Source of the DNA: JAWXCH01 sp034440595
GTDB taxonomy: Bacteria > Planctomycetota > Planctomycetia > Pirellulales > JALHPA01
DNA length: 18,711 bases
Direction of reading: 5' to 3'
NCBI GenBank assembly: GCA_034440595.1
Contig: JAWXCH010000347.1
Coordinates: 1 to 18,711, forward strand
Positions within the stretch are counted from its first letter, which is position 1; each line of letters starts with the position of its first letter. The notes under the pieces were generated by a model that saw only the letters and a program-made list of their open reading frames with translations, was not told where the DNA came from and searched no databases. The translations under genes were made by a program, and so were the position numbers. Shown in pieces: positions 6,514 through 13,323 of the stretch.

Positions 6514-6667
6514 GTGCCTCTGCGAGACGTGCGATAGGTTGGCCCCTCACGGCGACTTTCTATTCGTAGCTCGGCTAATTCGCATTTGCGTGCCATCCGG
6601 TCAATTTCTCTGCCCGAACCGGGAAGACGCAAACCCCGTATTATCTGCAATACCATAGCCAATCGTG

Positions 6668-6696
6668 TTGACTTCCATTTGCAATTCAACTACAAA
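6668..6696 (+). promoter_or_regulatory. Sigma70-like promoter for the DUF1559 gene
   Basis: TTGACT (6668-6673, 5/6) and TACAAA (6691-6696, 4/6) lie 17 bp apart. The predicted start at about 6703 falls at the left edge of a perfect dyad, ATGCAA-GTTAA-TTGCAT (6704-6720), a position suited to a repressor site. Confidence 0.5.
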
Positions 6697-6703
6697 TAGC
6701 ATT

Positions 6704-6720
6704 ATGCAAGTTAATTGCAT
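6704..6720 (+). promoter_or_regulatory. ATGCAA/TTGCAT dyad at the predicted transcription start
   Basis: Perfect 6-bp arms with a 5-bp centre (GTTAA). Related words (TTTGCAATT at 6679-6687) occur inside the promoter spacer. Operator function is inferred from position only. Confidence 0.35.
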
Positions 6721-6802
6721 GTGACGGCATTGTGCTTTCACGTCGAGTTTGCCGATAGCACACTGATCCCACCCGCCTTATTCAGTTCAAGTATCCATTG
6801 TG

Positions 6803-7459
6803 ATGAAACGCCGAAACGGATTTACGCTGGTGGAGTTGCTCGTGGTGATTGCCGTAATTGGCGTATTAATCGCGTTGCTTCTTCCGGCGGTGCAGGCGGC
6901 CAGGGGTGCCGCCAGGCGCACTCAATGCACCAACAATATGCGGCAAGTAGGGCTAGCCATTCGCATGTATTGCGACACGCATCGGGGCAAATTCCCCGAA
7001 AACGCCCACACGGGGAAATCCTGGATCTACTCGCTGGCTCCGTTTGTGGAAGATGTCGACGCGATTCGCATTTGTCCTGATGATCCGGTGGGAAGCACCC
7101 GGCTGGAAAACAAGCTGACCAGCTATGTGATGAACTCGTACCTTTCGTCCGAGGCGGGCACGAAGTTCACGAACTTCAACCGGCTGCAGGCCACCTCGAA
7201 ATCGGTGTTTCTGATGGAAATAGCGGATCACAAGAATCCGGCGCTATCCGAAAACGACCACATCCATTCGCACTCTTGGTTCTCCCCCGCCAAGATTCAA
7301 CAAAACAAGGTCCTAGCGGCAATCCAGAACGATATCGCCCTGGAACGCCATTCGAGCGGCACACATATGTTGTATGGAGATGGCCGCATCGAGTGGATCT
7401 CCAGCGAGCAAATTGGCAACTGGGCCAGGCAGCCTTTTGAGTTTATTCGTCCGCAGTAG
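6803..7459 (+). CDS. DUF1559 pseudopilin-like protein with H-X9-DG C-terminus
   Basis: The product is 218 aa from ATG 6803 (a GTG directly precedes it). The N-terminus is a type IV pilin/type II secretion pseudopilin signal: 'MKRRNGFTLVELLVVIAVIG', with prepilin peptidase cleavage expected between Gly6 and Phe7 and the conserved Glu at +5 (Glu11). A single hydrophobic helix runs to about residue 30, then 'AARRTQCTNNMRQVGLAIRM' leads into a globular domain. The end has 'HSSGTHMLYGDGRIEW', which fits the H-X9-DG motif exactly (His, nine residues, Asp-Gly). This combination is highly amplified in planctomycetes; its function is not established, with an envelope or secretion-linked role inferred. 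At 218 aa it is shorter than many DUF1559 proteins (about 300 aa), so part of the central domain is compact or missing. It lies 65 bp before the PEP-CTERM gene and may be cotranscribed with it. Confidence 0.93.
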   Translation: MKRRNGFTLVELLVVIAVIGVLIALLLPAVQAARGAARRTQCTNNMRQVGLAIRMYCDTHRGKFPENAHTGKSWIYSLAPFVEDVDAIRICPDDPVGSTRLENKLTSYVMNSYLSSEAGTKFTNFNRLQATSKSVFLMEIADHKNPALSENDHIHSHSWFSPAKIQQNKVLAAIQNDIALERHSSGTHMLYGDGRIEWISSEQIGNWARQPFEFIRPQ

Positions 7460-7524
7460 TTTCCCGTGTCCTTGATTTTCCTCGTTGATTTAACTGTAGT
7501 TTTGCACCATTTGGGAGTTCAGAG

Positions 7525-8568
7525 ATGAAGCATCGAATCCTTTCCACCGTTTCGTTATCAGCCCTGTTGATGGCTACCGTCGTGCTGACGGCGCGACCAC
7601 TGGCCGCAGACGAAGAGCACGAACCACATCTCGATCTTTCCGCCAGAATCGTCGGCGGTGCGGTGGCAGTCGGTGGCTGGGAAGATGGCGTTGGCGATCA
7701 CGGACTGGTGTCGCCCCCTGTCTTTGGGTTTGACCTTGGCTCAGTCGGTACGATCTGGCTTGAAGGTGACCCAGGCATGAATTCCCCAGGCCTGCAATCA
7801 GAACTAATCGAAGGGACTCTACTGCCCAGCGGCGTAGACTTGCGAATGAATCTGCTGGCGTTCAGCCTGCCCGGTGCCGTTGCCCCGTCCAATTTGTACT
7901 TCTGGGATGGAATTACAATGAACGGATCGGACCCTGCCTTTGCGGCTGTCAATCCTGCCAGTTTGATAGAGTTGACCCTCAGCCAGGACGGGACATCGAT
8001 CGTCGCCAATGGCGGACCGCTTGGTGATACGGGCTTCAGTTGGGGCGCGCGTGGTGGCAGCAGCTTGCATGAACATGCCACATCGATCTTGAATCAAAAT
8101 GGTGGCGCAGTGCTCCCGGCAGCCGGATTTTACCTACTCGGGACCGAGTTTGCGATGGATAGCTATGAGACTTCGGCTCCGACATTTCTGATTTACAACG
8201 CCGGCATCGACGAGGAGCAACACCACGTCGCACTCGACTTCGTTGCGGAAAATTACGATAGCTTTGCAATTGTAGGCGAAAACATTCTCGGTGATCTGAA
8301 CAGTGACGGTTTCGTGGGTCAGGACGATCTGAACTTGATCCTCAGCCACTGGGGACAAACTGTCACTGCCGGCGATCCGCTGATGGGAGATCCTAGCGGT
8401 AACGGTTTCGTCGGCCAGGACGACCTCAATCAGGTTCTTGGCGGTTGGGGGCAGGGCGCGCCACCGACTATTGCTCCGGTGCCAGAACCTGCCAGCATCC
8501 TGCTCGGTGGAATTGGACTGATCGGTGTAATTGCCACGATATTTCGACGGCGGGCGAATCGACAATAG
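7525..8568 (+). CDS. PEP-CTERM sorted exported protein with dockerin-like calcium loops
   Basis: The product is 347 aa. A signal peptide covers about residues 1-28 (hydrophobic core then ArgProLeuAlaAla). The body (30-250) looks beta-rich and Gly/Asp-rich, with no catalytic motif I recognise. Two dockerin-like units follow: 'GDLNSDGFVGQDDLN' (256-270) and 'GDPSGNGFVGQDDLN' (288-302), each a DxNxDGxVxxxDL-type calcium loop; in the second, the loop's first Asp-x-Asn-x-Asp pattern is weakened (DPSGNG). The C-terminus is a PEP-CTERM signal: VPEP at 319-322, a hydrophobic helix, and an Arg-rich tail (RRR at 341-343). PEP-CTERM proteins are processed by exosortases and directed to the envelope or extracellular matrix. 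ATG 7525 follows GGGAG at about 7511-7515. No exosortase gene is in the window. Confidence 0.93.
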   Translation: MKHRILSTVSLSALLMATVVLTARPLAADEEHEPHLDLSARIVGGAVAVGGWEDGVGDHGLVSPPVFGFDLGSVGTIWLEGDPGMNSPGLQSELIEGTLLPSGVDLRMNLLAFSLPGAVAPSNLYFWDGITMNGSDPAFAAVNPASLIELTLSQDGTSIVANGGPLGDTGFSWGARGGSSLHEHATSILNQNGGAVLPAAGFYLLGTEFAMDSYETSAPTFLIYNAGIDEEQHHVALDFVAENYDSFAIVGENILGDLNSDGFVGQDDLNLILSHWGQTVTAGDPLMGDPSGNGFVGQDDLNQVLGGWGQGAPPTIAPVPEPASILLGGIGLIGVIATIFRRRANRQ

Positions 8569-8575
8569 GTCGTCT

Positions 8576-8600
8576 AGTCCTACAGCCCGGTTGCAGGACT
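8576..8600 (+). terminator. Hairpin after the PEP-CTERM gene
   Basis: AGTCCT (8576-8581) pairs with AGGACT (8595-8600), and CA/TG inside extends it past one mismatch. No T tract follows. It lies 8 bp after the stop codon, so a terminator role is possible. Confidence 0.35.
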
Positions 8601-8686
8601 GCGCTGGCGTGCATTAGGATGGGGGATTCGCCGGCCGGATTGCCTGCCGGGATTCTTAGGAGCTTCTCGCACGAAGGCGGGTCAGG

Positions 8687-10582
8687 ATGTCGATCGATCG
8701 TTACTCTTCTTGTCCCGGTGGAACTGGCAAGAAAGTCAAATTTTGTTGTGCCGATCTGGTTTCTGATCTGGCCAAAGTGCAGCGTATGCTGCAAGGTCGC
8801 CAGCATGTCAGTTGCCTGACGCTGGTCGATCAATTGGATAAGCAGCACCCAAATCGTGCTTGCTTGCTTGCCTGCCGGCTGTCTTTGGAAACGGCCGTCG
8901 GCGACGAAGCCGCCGCCGCCGATACCCTGCAGCGCTTTGTTAAAGCACAACCACTCAACCCGATTGCCCTGGCCGAGAACGCCTGCCAACAGGCGTCGCA
9001 CGGTGACATGGCGCGTGGCCTACAGAGCCTGCAAATCGCGCTGCGCGAAAGTGGTCGCGAGCTACCGCATCAAGTGTTTGTCGCCATTGGTCGCCTGGCC
9101 GAAATCTTCATCCAGGCCGGGCACATGCTCCCGGCACGTGGGCTGCTAATGTTGCAGGCCTCAATCAGCGGCACCGACGCCGAAGAGGCACGCCGCAAAC
9201 TTGGCAAGCTCATGCAGAGCGCCGCCGTGCCGGTGCTGTTCAAGGAAATGATTCCGCTGAACTTTGCCCCGCAGGATGCCCCGTGGCGAGCCGAGTTTGA
9301 TGAAGCGCTCAACCTGTCCCTACGCGGGCAATGGCAAGAGGCGGTCGAGATTTGGCATGGCCTGGAACCGGTCGCCGGCGATGCGATCGACCTGTGGCGC
9401 AATCTGGCGGTCGTTCGCGGTTTCTTGGGGGATTACTCCAACGCCGCCGTGGCGCTGCGTAAATTTGCTGATCTGACAACCGATCCTGCCGAAGCAATTG
9501 AAGCCGAAGCCACGGCGCAATTGCTGACCAAGGCCGCCTCGCAAGATTACGTGGACGAGGTGGTCGTTTCGTACGATGTGCTGGACATTGCCGGATTGGA
9601 ACAACGGCTGGCGGCGGACGATCGCTGTGAAGTCGTCGAAGTCGAAGCTGCCGAGTTTGAAGCAGACGCGGTGCCGCGACTCATTTACGCCCTACTCGGC
9701 CGATCGCGCTTGACCACTGCCGAAGGGATCTCGTGTCGCGAAGCGCCGCAGGTCTTGGGCGAAGTGCTGATTTTTGACGCCGATGGAGACGAGCCACCGC
9801 GCGCGGACTTGGAGGTCTATCGCACACAACTCGATGAAGCCGAGCGGCTGCTCCGCGAAGTGGCCGGCGACACGCTCTCGGCTGATCGCGATGAAGACAC
9901 GGTCGATCGGATGTTGTCGACCGAACTGGCCATGAGCTGGCGCTGGCGTTTGCCAGACGGCACTAGCGAAGCGATTCGGCGCAAACTGATGTGCGAGCAG
10001 CGCCGCCGCGTGGTGCTAGAGATTTGGCCCGAGTTGCCAATGCCGCTGTTCGATGGTCAAACACCGCGACAGGCCGCTGCTGATCCTGCCCTGAGCCGCA
10101 AAGTACAAGGGGCAGTGCTGCTGCTCGAGCTAGAGAACACCGACCCTTCCTCGGACGTATCTTGCGACGAACTGCGGCGGCTGTTGAACCTGCCGGTTCC
10201 TTCTCCGATTGTTCCAACCGGTGAAGACTTTGACGTTGGCCGATTGCCGCTGAGTCGACTGGTGCGGCTTGATGTGGCCGCGTTGCCTGACGCTCAGTTG
10301 CTACGTGCCTTTCAACGCGCTCTATCCGTGCGCTGCGAACCGGCCCTGCGGCGGCTGTCCGAGGAACTGGTCCAGCGCGAGTCCCTCCCCAAGGGTGAGT
10401 ATCAACTAACCGCCTACCAGTTGCTGGCCCGGTTCTGCGAAGATCCCGAGCAATCGGTCGCATGGATGGAGAAGTCCAAGCAACTGGAGCAGCGTCTGCA
10501 CCGTGCGGCACAGCAGCGTGAGCAAGAGCTGGCGTTAAAGTCCCCCTTCCGCCGTGGACAGAATGCCCTGCCACGACAGTAA
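8687..10582 (+). CDS. SEC-C motif protein with helical (TPR-like) repeats
   Basis: The product is 631 aa. Residues 9-21 read CPGGTGKKVKFCC, a variant of the SEC-C zinc motif (CPCGSGKKxKxCC). The second Cys of the usual motif is Gly11, leaving Cys9, Cys20 and Cys21. SEC-C modules occur at the end of SecA and in proteins of translation, secretion or nucleic-acid context. Residues about 30-300 form Leu/Ala-rich helical pairs ('ADTLQRFVKAQPLNPIALAE', 'GDYSNAAVALRKFADLTTDP') that look like tetratricopeptide repeats. The rest (300-631) is helical and charged with no recognised domain, ending in a Gln/Arg/Glu-rich coiled coil (about 590-620). There is no signal peptide or membrane segment, so the protein is probably cytoplasmic. 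ATG 8687 is preceded by GGGTCAGG. No paralogue or partner lies next to it. Function unknown. Confidence 0.88.
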   Translation: MSIDRYSSCPGGTGKKVKFCCADLVSDLAKVQRMLQGRQHVSCLTLVDQLDKQHPNRACLLACRLSLETAVGDEAAAADTLQRFVKAQPLNPIALAENACQQASHGDMARGLQSLQIALRESGRELPHQVFVAIGRLAEIFIQAGHMLPARGLLMLQASISGTDAEEARRKLGKLMQSAAVPVLFKEMIPLNFAPQDAPWRAEFDEALNLSLRGQWQEAVEIWHGLEPVAGDAIDLWRNLAVVRGFLGDYSNAAVALRKFADLTTDPAEAIEAEATAQLLTKAASQDYVDEVVVSYDVLDIAGLEQRLAADDRCEVVEVEAAEFEADAVPRLIYALLGRSRLTTAEGISCREAPQVLGEVLIFDADGDEPPRADLEVYRTQLDEAERLLREVAGDTLSADRDEDTVDRMLSTELAMSWRWRLPDGTSEAIRRKLMCEQRRRVVLEIWPELPMPLFDGQTPRQAAADPALSRKVQGAVLLLELENTDPSSDVSCDELRRLLNLPVPSPIVPTGEDFDVGRLPLSRLVRLDVAALPDAQLLRAFQRALSVRCEPALRRLSEELVQRESLPKGEYQLTAYQLLARFCEDPEQSVAWMEKSKQLEQRLHRAAQQREQELALKSPFRRGQNALPRQ

Positions 10583-10654
10583 ACCGGTTTCCTGCGTGCT
10601 GTTACAGCCATGGCCCGCGTGTGCCCTAGGGGCCGTTTTTGGCCCGCTTCGCAC

Positions 10655-10682
10655 TTGCGGGGTGGCTCTATTTCACTATACT
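10655..10682 (+). promoter_or_regulatory. Candidate rpmB promoter
   Basis: The -10 TATACT (10677-10682) is good and the -35 TTGCGG (10655-10660) partial, 16-bp spacing. The leader to ATG 10739 would be about 50 nt. A GGGCC-GTTTTT-GGCCC hairpin (10630-10645) lies just upstream and may end the preceding transcript. Confidence 0.45.
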
Positions 10683-10738
10683 GGTGGTTTCGTATTTGAT
10701 CTCAATCGCCGTAACTTGTTTTCGTTGTGAGGCTTTCG

Positions 10739-11005
10739 ATGGCTCGCGAATGTGATGTTTGCAAAAAAGGCCCCCAGATGGGCAATGTCGTTCAAATTCG
10801 CGGCAAGGCCAAGTACCTCGGCGGCGTCGGTACCAAAGTCACCGGGATCACACGTCGCAAATTCAAGCCGAATCTGCAGCGGATTCGCATTACGGCCAAC
10901 GGCACTAATATGACCAAGCTGGTCTGCACTCAGTGCATCAAGAGTGGCGCTGTGACCAAGCTAGTCCGCCGCAAGCCGTTCAAGCTGGAAGCCGTCAAGA
11001 AGTAA
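10739..11005 (+). CDS. rpmB: 50S ribosomal protein L28
   Basis: The product is 88 aa from ATG 10739 (an upstream GTG 10727 would add four non-family residues). It begins MARECDVCKKGPQMGN, the standard L28 N-terminus, and carries two CxxC pairs, Cys5/Cys8 and Cys63/Cys66, which makes it the zinc-binding (C+) form. The C-terminus is Lys/Arg-rich. Between the N-terminal finger and 'FKPNLQRIRI' the usual short 'VSHA....KR' segment is replaced by a Gly-rich stretch, 'RGKAKYLGGVGTKVTGITRR' (21-40), so the loop is longer than in E. coli L28. L28 is a late-assembling large-subunit protein near the E site. It is alone here: the frequent partner rpmG (L33) is not adjacent. A CTTTCAC/GTGAAAG hairpin (11035-11051) follows and may terminate it. 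Confidence 0.96.
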   Translation: MARECDVCKKGPQMGNVVQIRGKAKYLGGVGTKVTGITRRKFKPNLQRIRITANGTNMTKLVCTQCIKSGAVTKLVRRKPFKLEAVKK

Positions 11006-11034
11006 GCCCACAGTTGCCTTTCAGTTTCTGTTGC

Positions 11035-11051
11035 CTTTCACTCCGTGAAAG
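11035..11051 (+). terminator. Perfect 7-bp hairpin after rpmB
   Basis: CTTTCAC-TCC-GTGAAAG. It is preceded by a direct repeat GTTGCCTTTCA (11013-11023 and 11030-11040), the second copy of which provides part of the left arm. No T tract follows. Confidence 0.4.
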
Positions 11052-11087
11052 AGCACCGAAGTACCCGTTGAGCTTGTAGAACCACAC

Positions 11088-11135
11088 GGGTGCCACTGCT
11101 GCCTGCCCTCGCGCAGGCGGGGGCTTGCCCAGCAG
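11088..11135. repeat. Interspersed palindromic repeat, copy 1 (long form)
   Basis: It begins GGGTGCCACTGCTG and ends GGCTTGCCCAGCAG, like copy 2, but has about 20 extra bases in the middle carrying their own hairpin GCCTGC (11101-11106) / GCAGGC (11113-11118). The CTGCTG...CAGCAG ends remain complementary, so the whole is a hairpin on a hairpin. Confidence 0.75.
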
Positions 11136-11147
11136 ATTACAACGAAT

Positions 11148-11178
<31 letters not shown>

Positions 11179-11203
11179 TTTGTAAACCGCAGTGCTTTCG
11201 TAT

Positions 11204-11494
11204 ATGAGCATCGACCGCGCTACCGTCGAAAAAGTTTCTCTACTGGCACGGCTTCGTCTGACCGACGATGAACTGTCGCACATGACCGTGCAGCTTGGTC
11301 AAGTGCTGGACTACGTCGAGCAACTCGCTGAGCTAGACACTACAGACGTTCAGCCTATGGCGCATGCCGTTGAGCTAACCAATGTCTTTCGCAACGACCG
11401 GGCCGCACCATCGCTACCACGCGAAGCGGCCCTCTCCAACGCTCCAAAGTCCGACGGCCAGACCTACCGCGTCCCGGCAGTGCTAGGGGAATAG
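11204..11494 (+). CDS. gatC: Asp-tRNA(Asn)/Glu-tRNA(Gln) amidotransferase subunit C
   Basis: The product is 96 aa, the family's usual length. GatC is the small subunit that wraps around and stabilises GatA in the GatCAB transamidase, which converts misacylated Glu-tRNA(Gln) or Asp-tRNA(Asn). Family features are 'ATVEKVSLLARLRLTDDEL' at the N-terminus, 'LGQVLDYVEQLAELDTTDVQ' in the middle helix, and the 'NVFRNDRAAPSLPREAALSN' segment followed by 'YRVPAVLGE' at the end. I chose ATG 11204 over GTG 11192 because it gives MSIDRATVEKV, the normal start. The gene is followed after 235 bp by gatA, an unusually wide gap for this pair, occupied by a palindromic repeat. gatB is not in the window. Confidence 0.95.
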   Translation: MSIDRATVEKVSLLARLRLTDDELSHMTVQLGQVLDYVEQLAELDTTDVQPMAHAVELTNVFRNDRAAPSLPREAALSNAPKSDGQTYRVPAVLGE

Positions 11495-11525
11495 CAGCCC
11501 ACGTAGCAGGCACGGCAGCATTTCA

Positions 11526-11573
11526 CCTCTCCCGCTTGCGGGAGAGGTCGTCGCCCCAGCGACGGGTGAGGGT
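11526..11573. repeat. Double-hairpin intergenic repeat between gatC and gatA
   Basis: CCTCTCCCGC (11526-11535) and GCGGGAGAGG (11538-11547) are perfectly complementary around TT. CGTCGC (11549-11554) and GCGACG (11559-11564) form a second stem around CCCA. The unit ends GGGTGAGGG. Sequences of this CTCTCCC..GGGAGAGG..GGGTGAGGG type are dispersed between genes in many bacteria; that is recalled, and only one copy is seen here. Confidence 0.7.
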
Positions 11574-11729
11574 GCTTTTCCGCCCCCTTTCGCTCTGTCT
11601 CCGCATCGATTCGCGCCCCTCCCTACATGCAAAACGCCTCAGATTCGGTTACCTTATGGGGACTGAATTTTTCTTTGCTGCGGCACGTCGCGCGTGCTGC
11701 TAATACCTCTTCCTGTTGGATTGTTTCGC

Positions 11730-13271
11730 ATGTCCCTGTTGCAGAAATCCGCGACCGAGTTGTTGCCGCTATTGAAGTCTGGCGAAGTCACCGCCATTGA
11801 ATTGACGCAAACGTATCTTAAGCAAATCGAGCGACACGATTCGCGCGTGTATGCATTTCTGCGCGTCGATGGCCAGCAGGCACTGGCACAAGCCGAGTCG
11901 ATTGATCGCCGTCGCAAAGCGGGGCAACCCGTCGGCAAGCTGGCCGGGCTGCCCGTCGCCGTAAAAGACCTGCTTTGCGCCAAAGGGGAACTGGCGACCT
12001 GTGCCTCCAAGATGCTTGAGAACTTTCGCCCGCCGTACGATTCCACCGTCGTTGCCAAATTGCGTGCCGCCGATGCAGTCCTGCTGGGCCGCACGAACAT
12101 GGATGAATTCGCGATGGGGGGCAGCAATGAAAACTCTGCCTTCGGTCCAACGCGCAACCCGTGGGACTTGGAACGCATTCCCGGTGGCTCCAGTGGTGGC
12201 GCAGCCGCGTGTGTTGCCGCTTCAATGGTGCCGCTTTCCATCGGCAGCGATACGGGCGGCTCGATCCGCCAGCCGGCCGGCCTGTGCGGCGTCACCGGCA
12301 TGAAGCCGACCTATGGCCGCGTCAGCCGCTATGGGCTGATCGCCTTTGCCAGCAGCCTCGATCAGCTCGGCCCGCTAGCACGCACGGCGCAGGATGCCGC
12401 GCTGCTACTGGAAGTCATGGCCGGACACGACCCACACGATGCGACGAGCGTGCCGCAAGAGGTTCCGCATTACAGCGAAACAGTAACGCAGCCACTAAAG
12501 GGCCTGCGGATCGGCATTGTCCGCGAGCACTTCGGCGAAGGGCTGGATAGCGAAGTCGAAGCGGCCGTGCGCGAGGCGTACCGCGTCTATGAGTCACTCG
12601 GTGCCACGATGCATGACATCAGCATGCCACGCGGCAAGTACGGCGTGGCGACATACTATGTGATTGCCCCGTGCGAGGCGTCCAGCAATCTGGCCCGGTA
12701 CGACGGCGTTCACTACGGCCACCGCACCGACGAAGCGGCGATGCTGGCCGAGTTGGAGCAAGAGCGCAAGGCGCTGGTCGCTGCCGGTCGTGAACGGGAC
12801 GTGGAGAAAATGGACAATCCACTCGTGCGCATGTACCGCCGCAGCCGTGCGGAGGGTTTTGGCCCAGAAGTGAAACGGCGGATCATGCTCGGCACGTATG
12901 CCCTCAGTGCGGGCTACTACGATGCCTATTACCTAAAGGCGCTGAAGGTGCGGCGGCTGATTCGCGAGGATTACGACAAGGCGTTTCAGCAGGTGGACCT
13001 CATCGCCGGGCCAGTCACCGCTACGCCCGCATTCAAGATTGGCGAAAAATCCGACGATCCGCTGGCGATGTACCTGGTCGACCTCTACACCGTGAGTGCA
13101 AACCTGGCCGGTGTCCCCGGCATCTCGATCCCCTGCGGGTTCAGCAGCAGCGGCCTCCCCATCGGCCTACAACTACAAGGCGCACCATTCCAAGAAGAAC
13201 AACTCCTCCGCGCCTCGCACATGTTCCAAGGGGAGACGGAGTGGCATAAGAGAAGGACGAAGTTTGGGTAG
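11730..13271 (+). CDS. gatA: Asp-tRNA(Asn)/Glu-tRNA(Gln) amidotransferase subunit A
   Basis: The product is 513 aa. GatA is the glutaminase subunit, an amidase-signature enzyme that releases ammonia from glutamine and channels it to GatB. The Ser-cisSer-Lys triad is visible at Lys79 ('GLPVAVKD'), Ser154 ('PGGSSGG', 151-157) and Ser178 ('SDTGGSIRQPA', 173-183), the same numbering as the well-studied S. aureus enzyme. Further family segments are 'LLGRTNMDEFAMGGSNENSA', 'GMKPTYGRVSRYGLIAFASS' and, near the end, 'VSANLAGVPGISIPCGF' and 'PIGLQLQG'. The start at ATG 11730 gives MSLLQKSATEL; an in-frame start at 11694 adds an unconserved hydrophobic stretch. No strong ribosome binding site is visible. 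The C-terminus reaches the usual end and is intact. It needs GatB from elsewhere in the genome. Confidence 0.97.
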   Translation: MSLLQKSATELLPLLKSGEVTAIELTQTYLKQIERHDSRVYAFLRVDGQQALAQAESIDRRRKAGQPVGKLAGLPVAVKDLLCAKGELATCASKMLENFRPPYDSTVVAKLRAADAVLLGRTNMDEFAMGGSNENSAFGPTRNPWDLERIPGGSSGGAAACVAASMVPLSIGSDTGGSIRQPAGLCGVTGMKPTYGRVSRYGLIAFASSLDQLGPLARTAQDAALLLEVMAGHDPHDATSVPQEVPHYSETVTQPLKGLRIGIVREHFGEGLDSEVEAAVREAYRVYESLGATMHDISMPRGKYGVATYYVIAPCEASSNLARYDGVHYGHRTDEAAMLAELEQERKALVAAGRERDVEKMDNPLVRMYRRSRAEGFGPEVKRRIMLGTYALSAGYYDAYYLKALKVRRLIREDYDKAFQQVDLIAGPVTATPAFKIGEKSDDPLAMYLVDLYTVSANLAGVPGISIPCGFSSSGLPIGLQLQGAPFQEEQLLRASHMFQGETEWHKRRTKFG

Positions 13272-13323
13272 GGGGCGTAGCATCTTCATATAAGTAACTA
13301 CATTCAAGATCGGAAGGACAGAA

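Larger units (their letters stand above)
6497..6802. other. Gene-free region before the DUF1559 gene
   Basis: About 300 bases. Apart from the hisN terminator at its left end and the promoter/dyad at 6668-6720, I see no gene or repeat in it. The right third is clearly more A/T-rich than the surroundings. Confidence 0.6.

Noticed and set aside
9963..10574. 203-codon minus-strand frame
   Set aside because: Antisense to the SEC-C/TPR gene, Ala/Arg/Pro-rich, no motif and no separate promoter or ribosome binding site.
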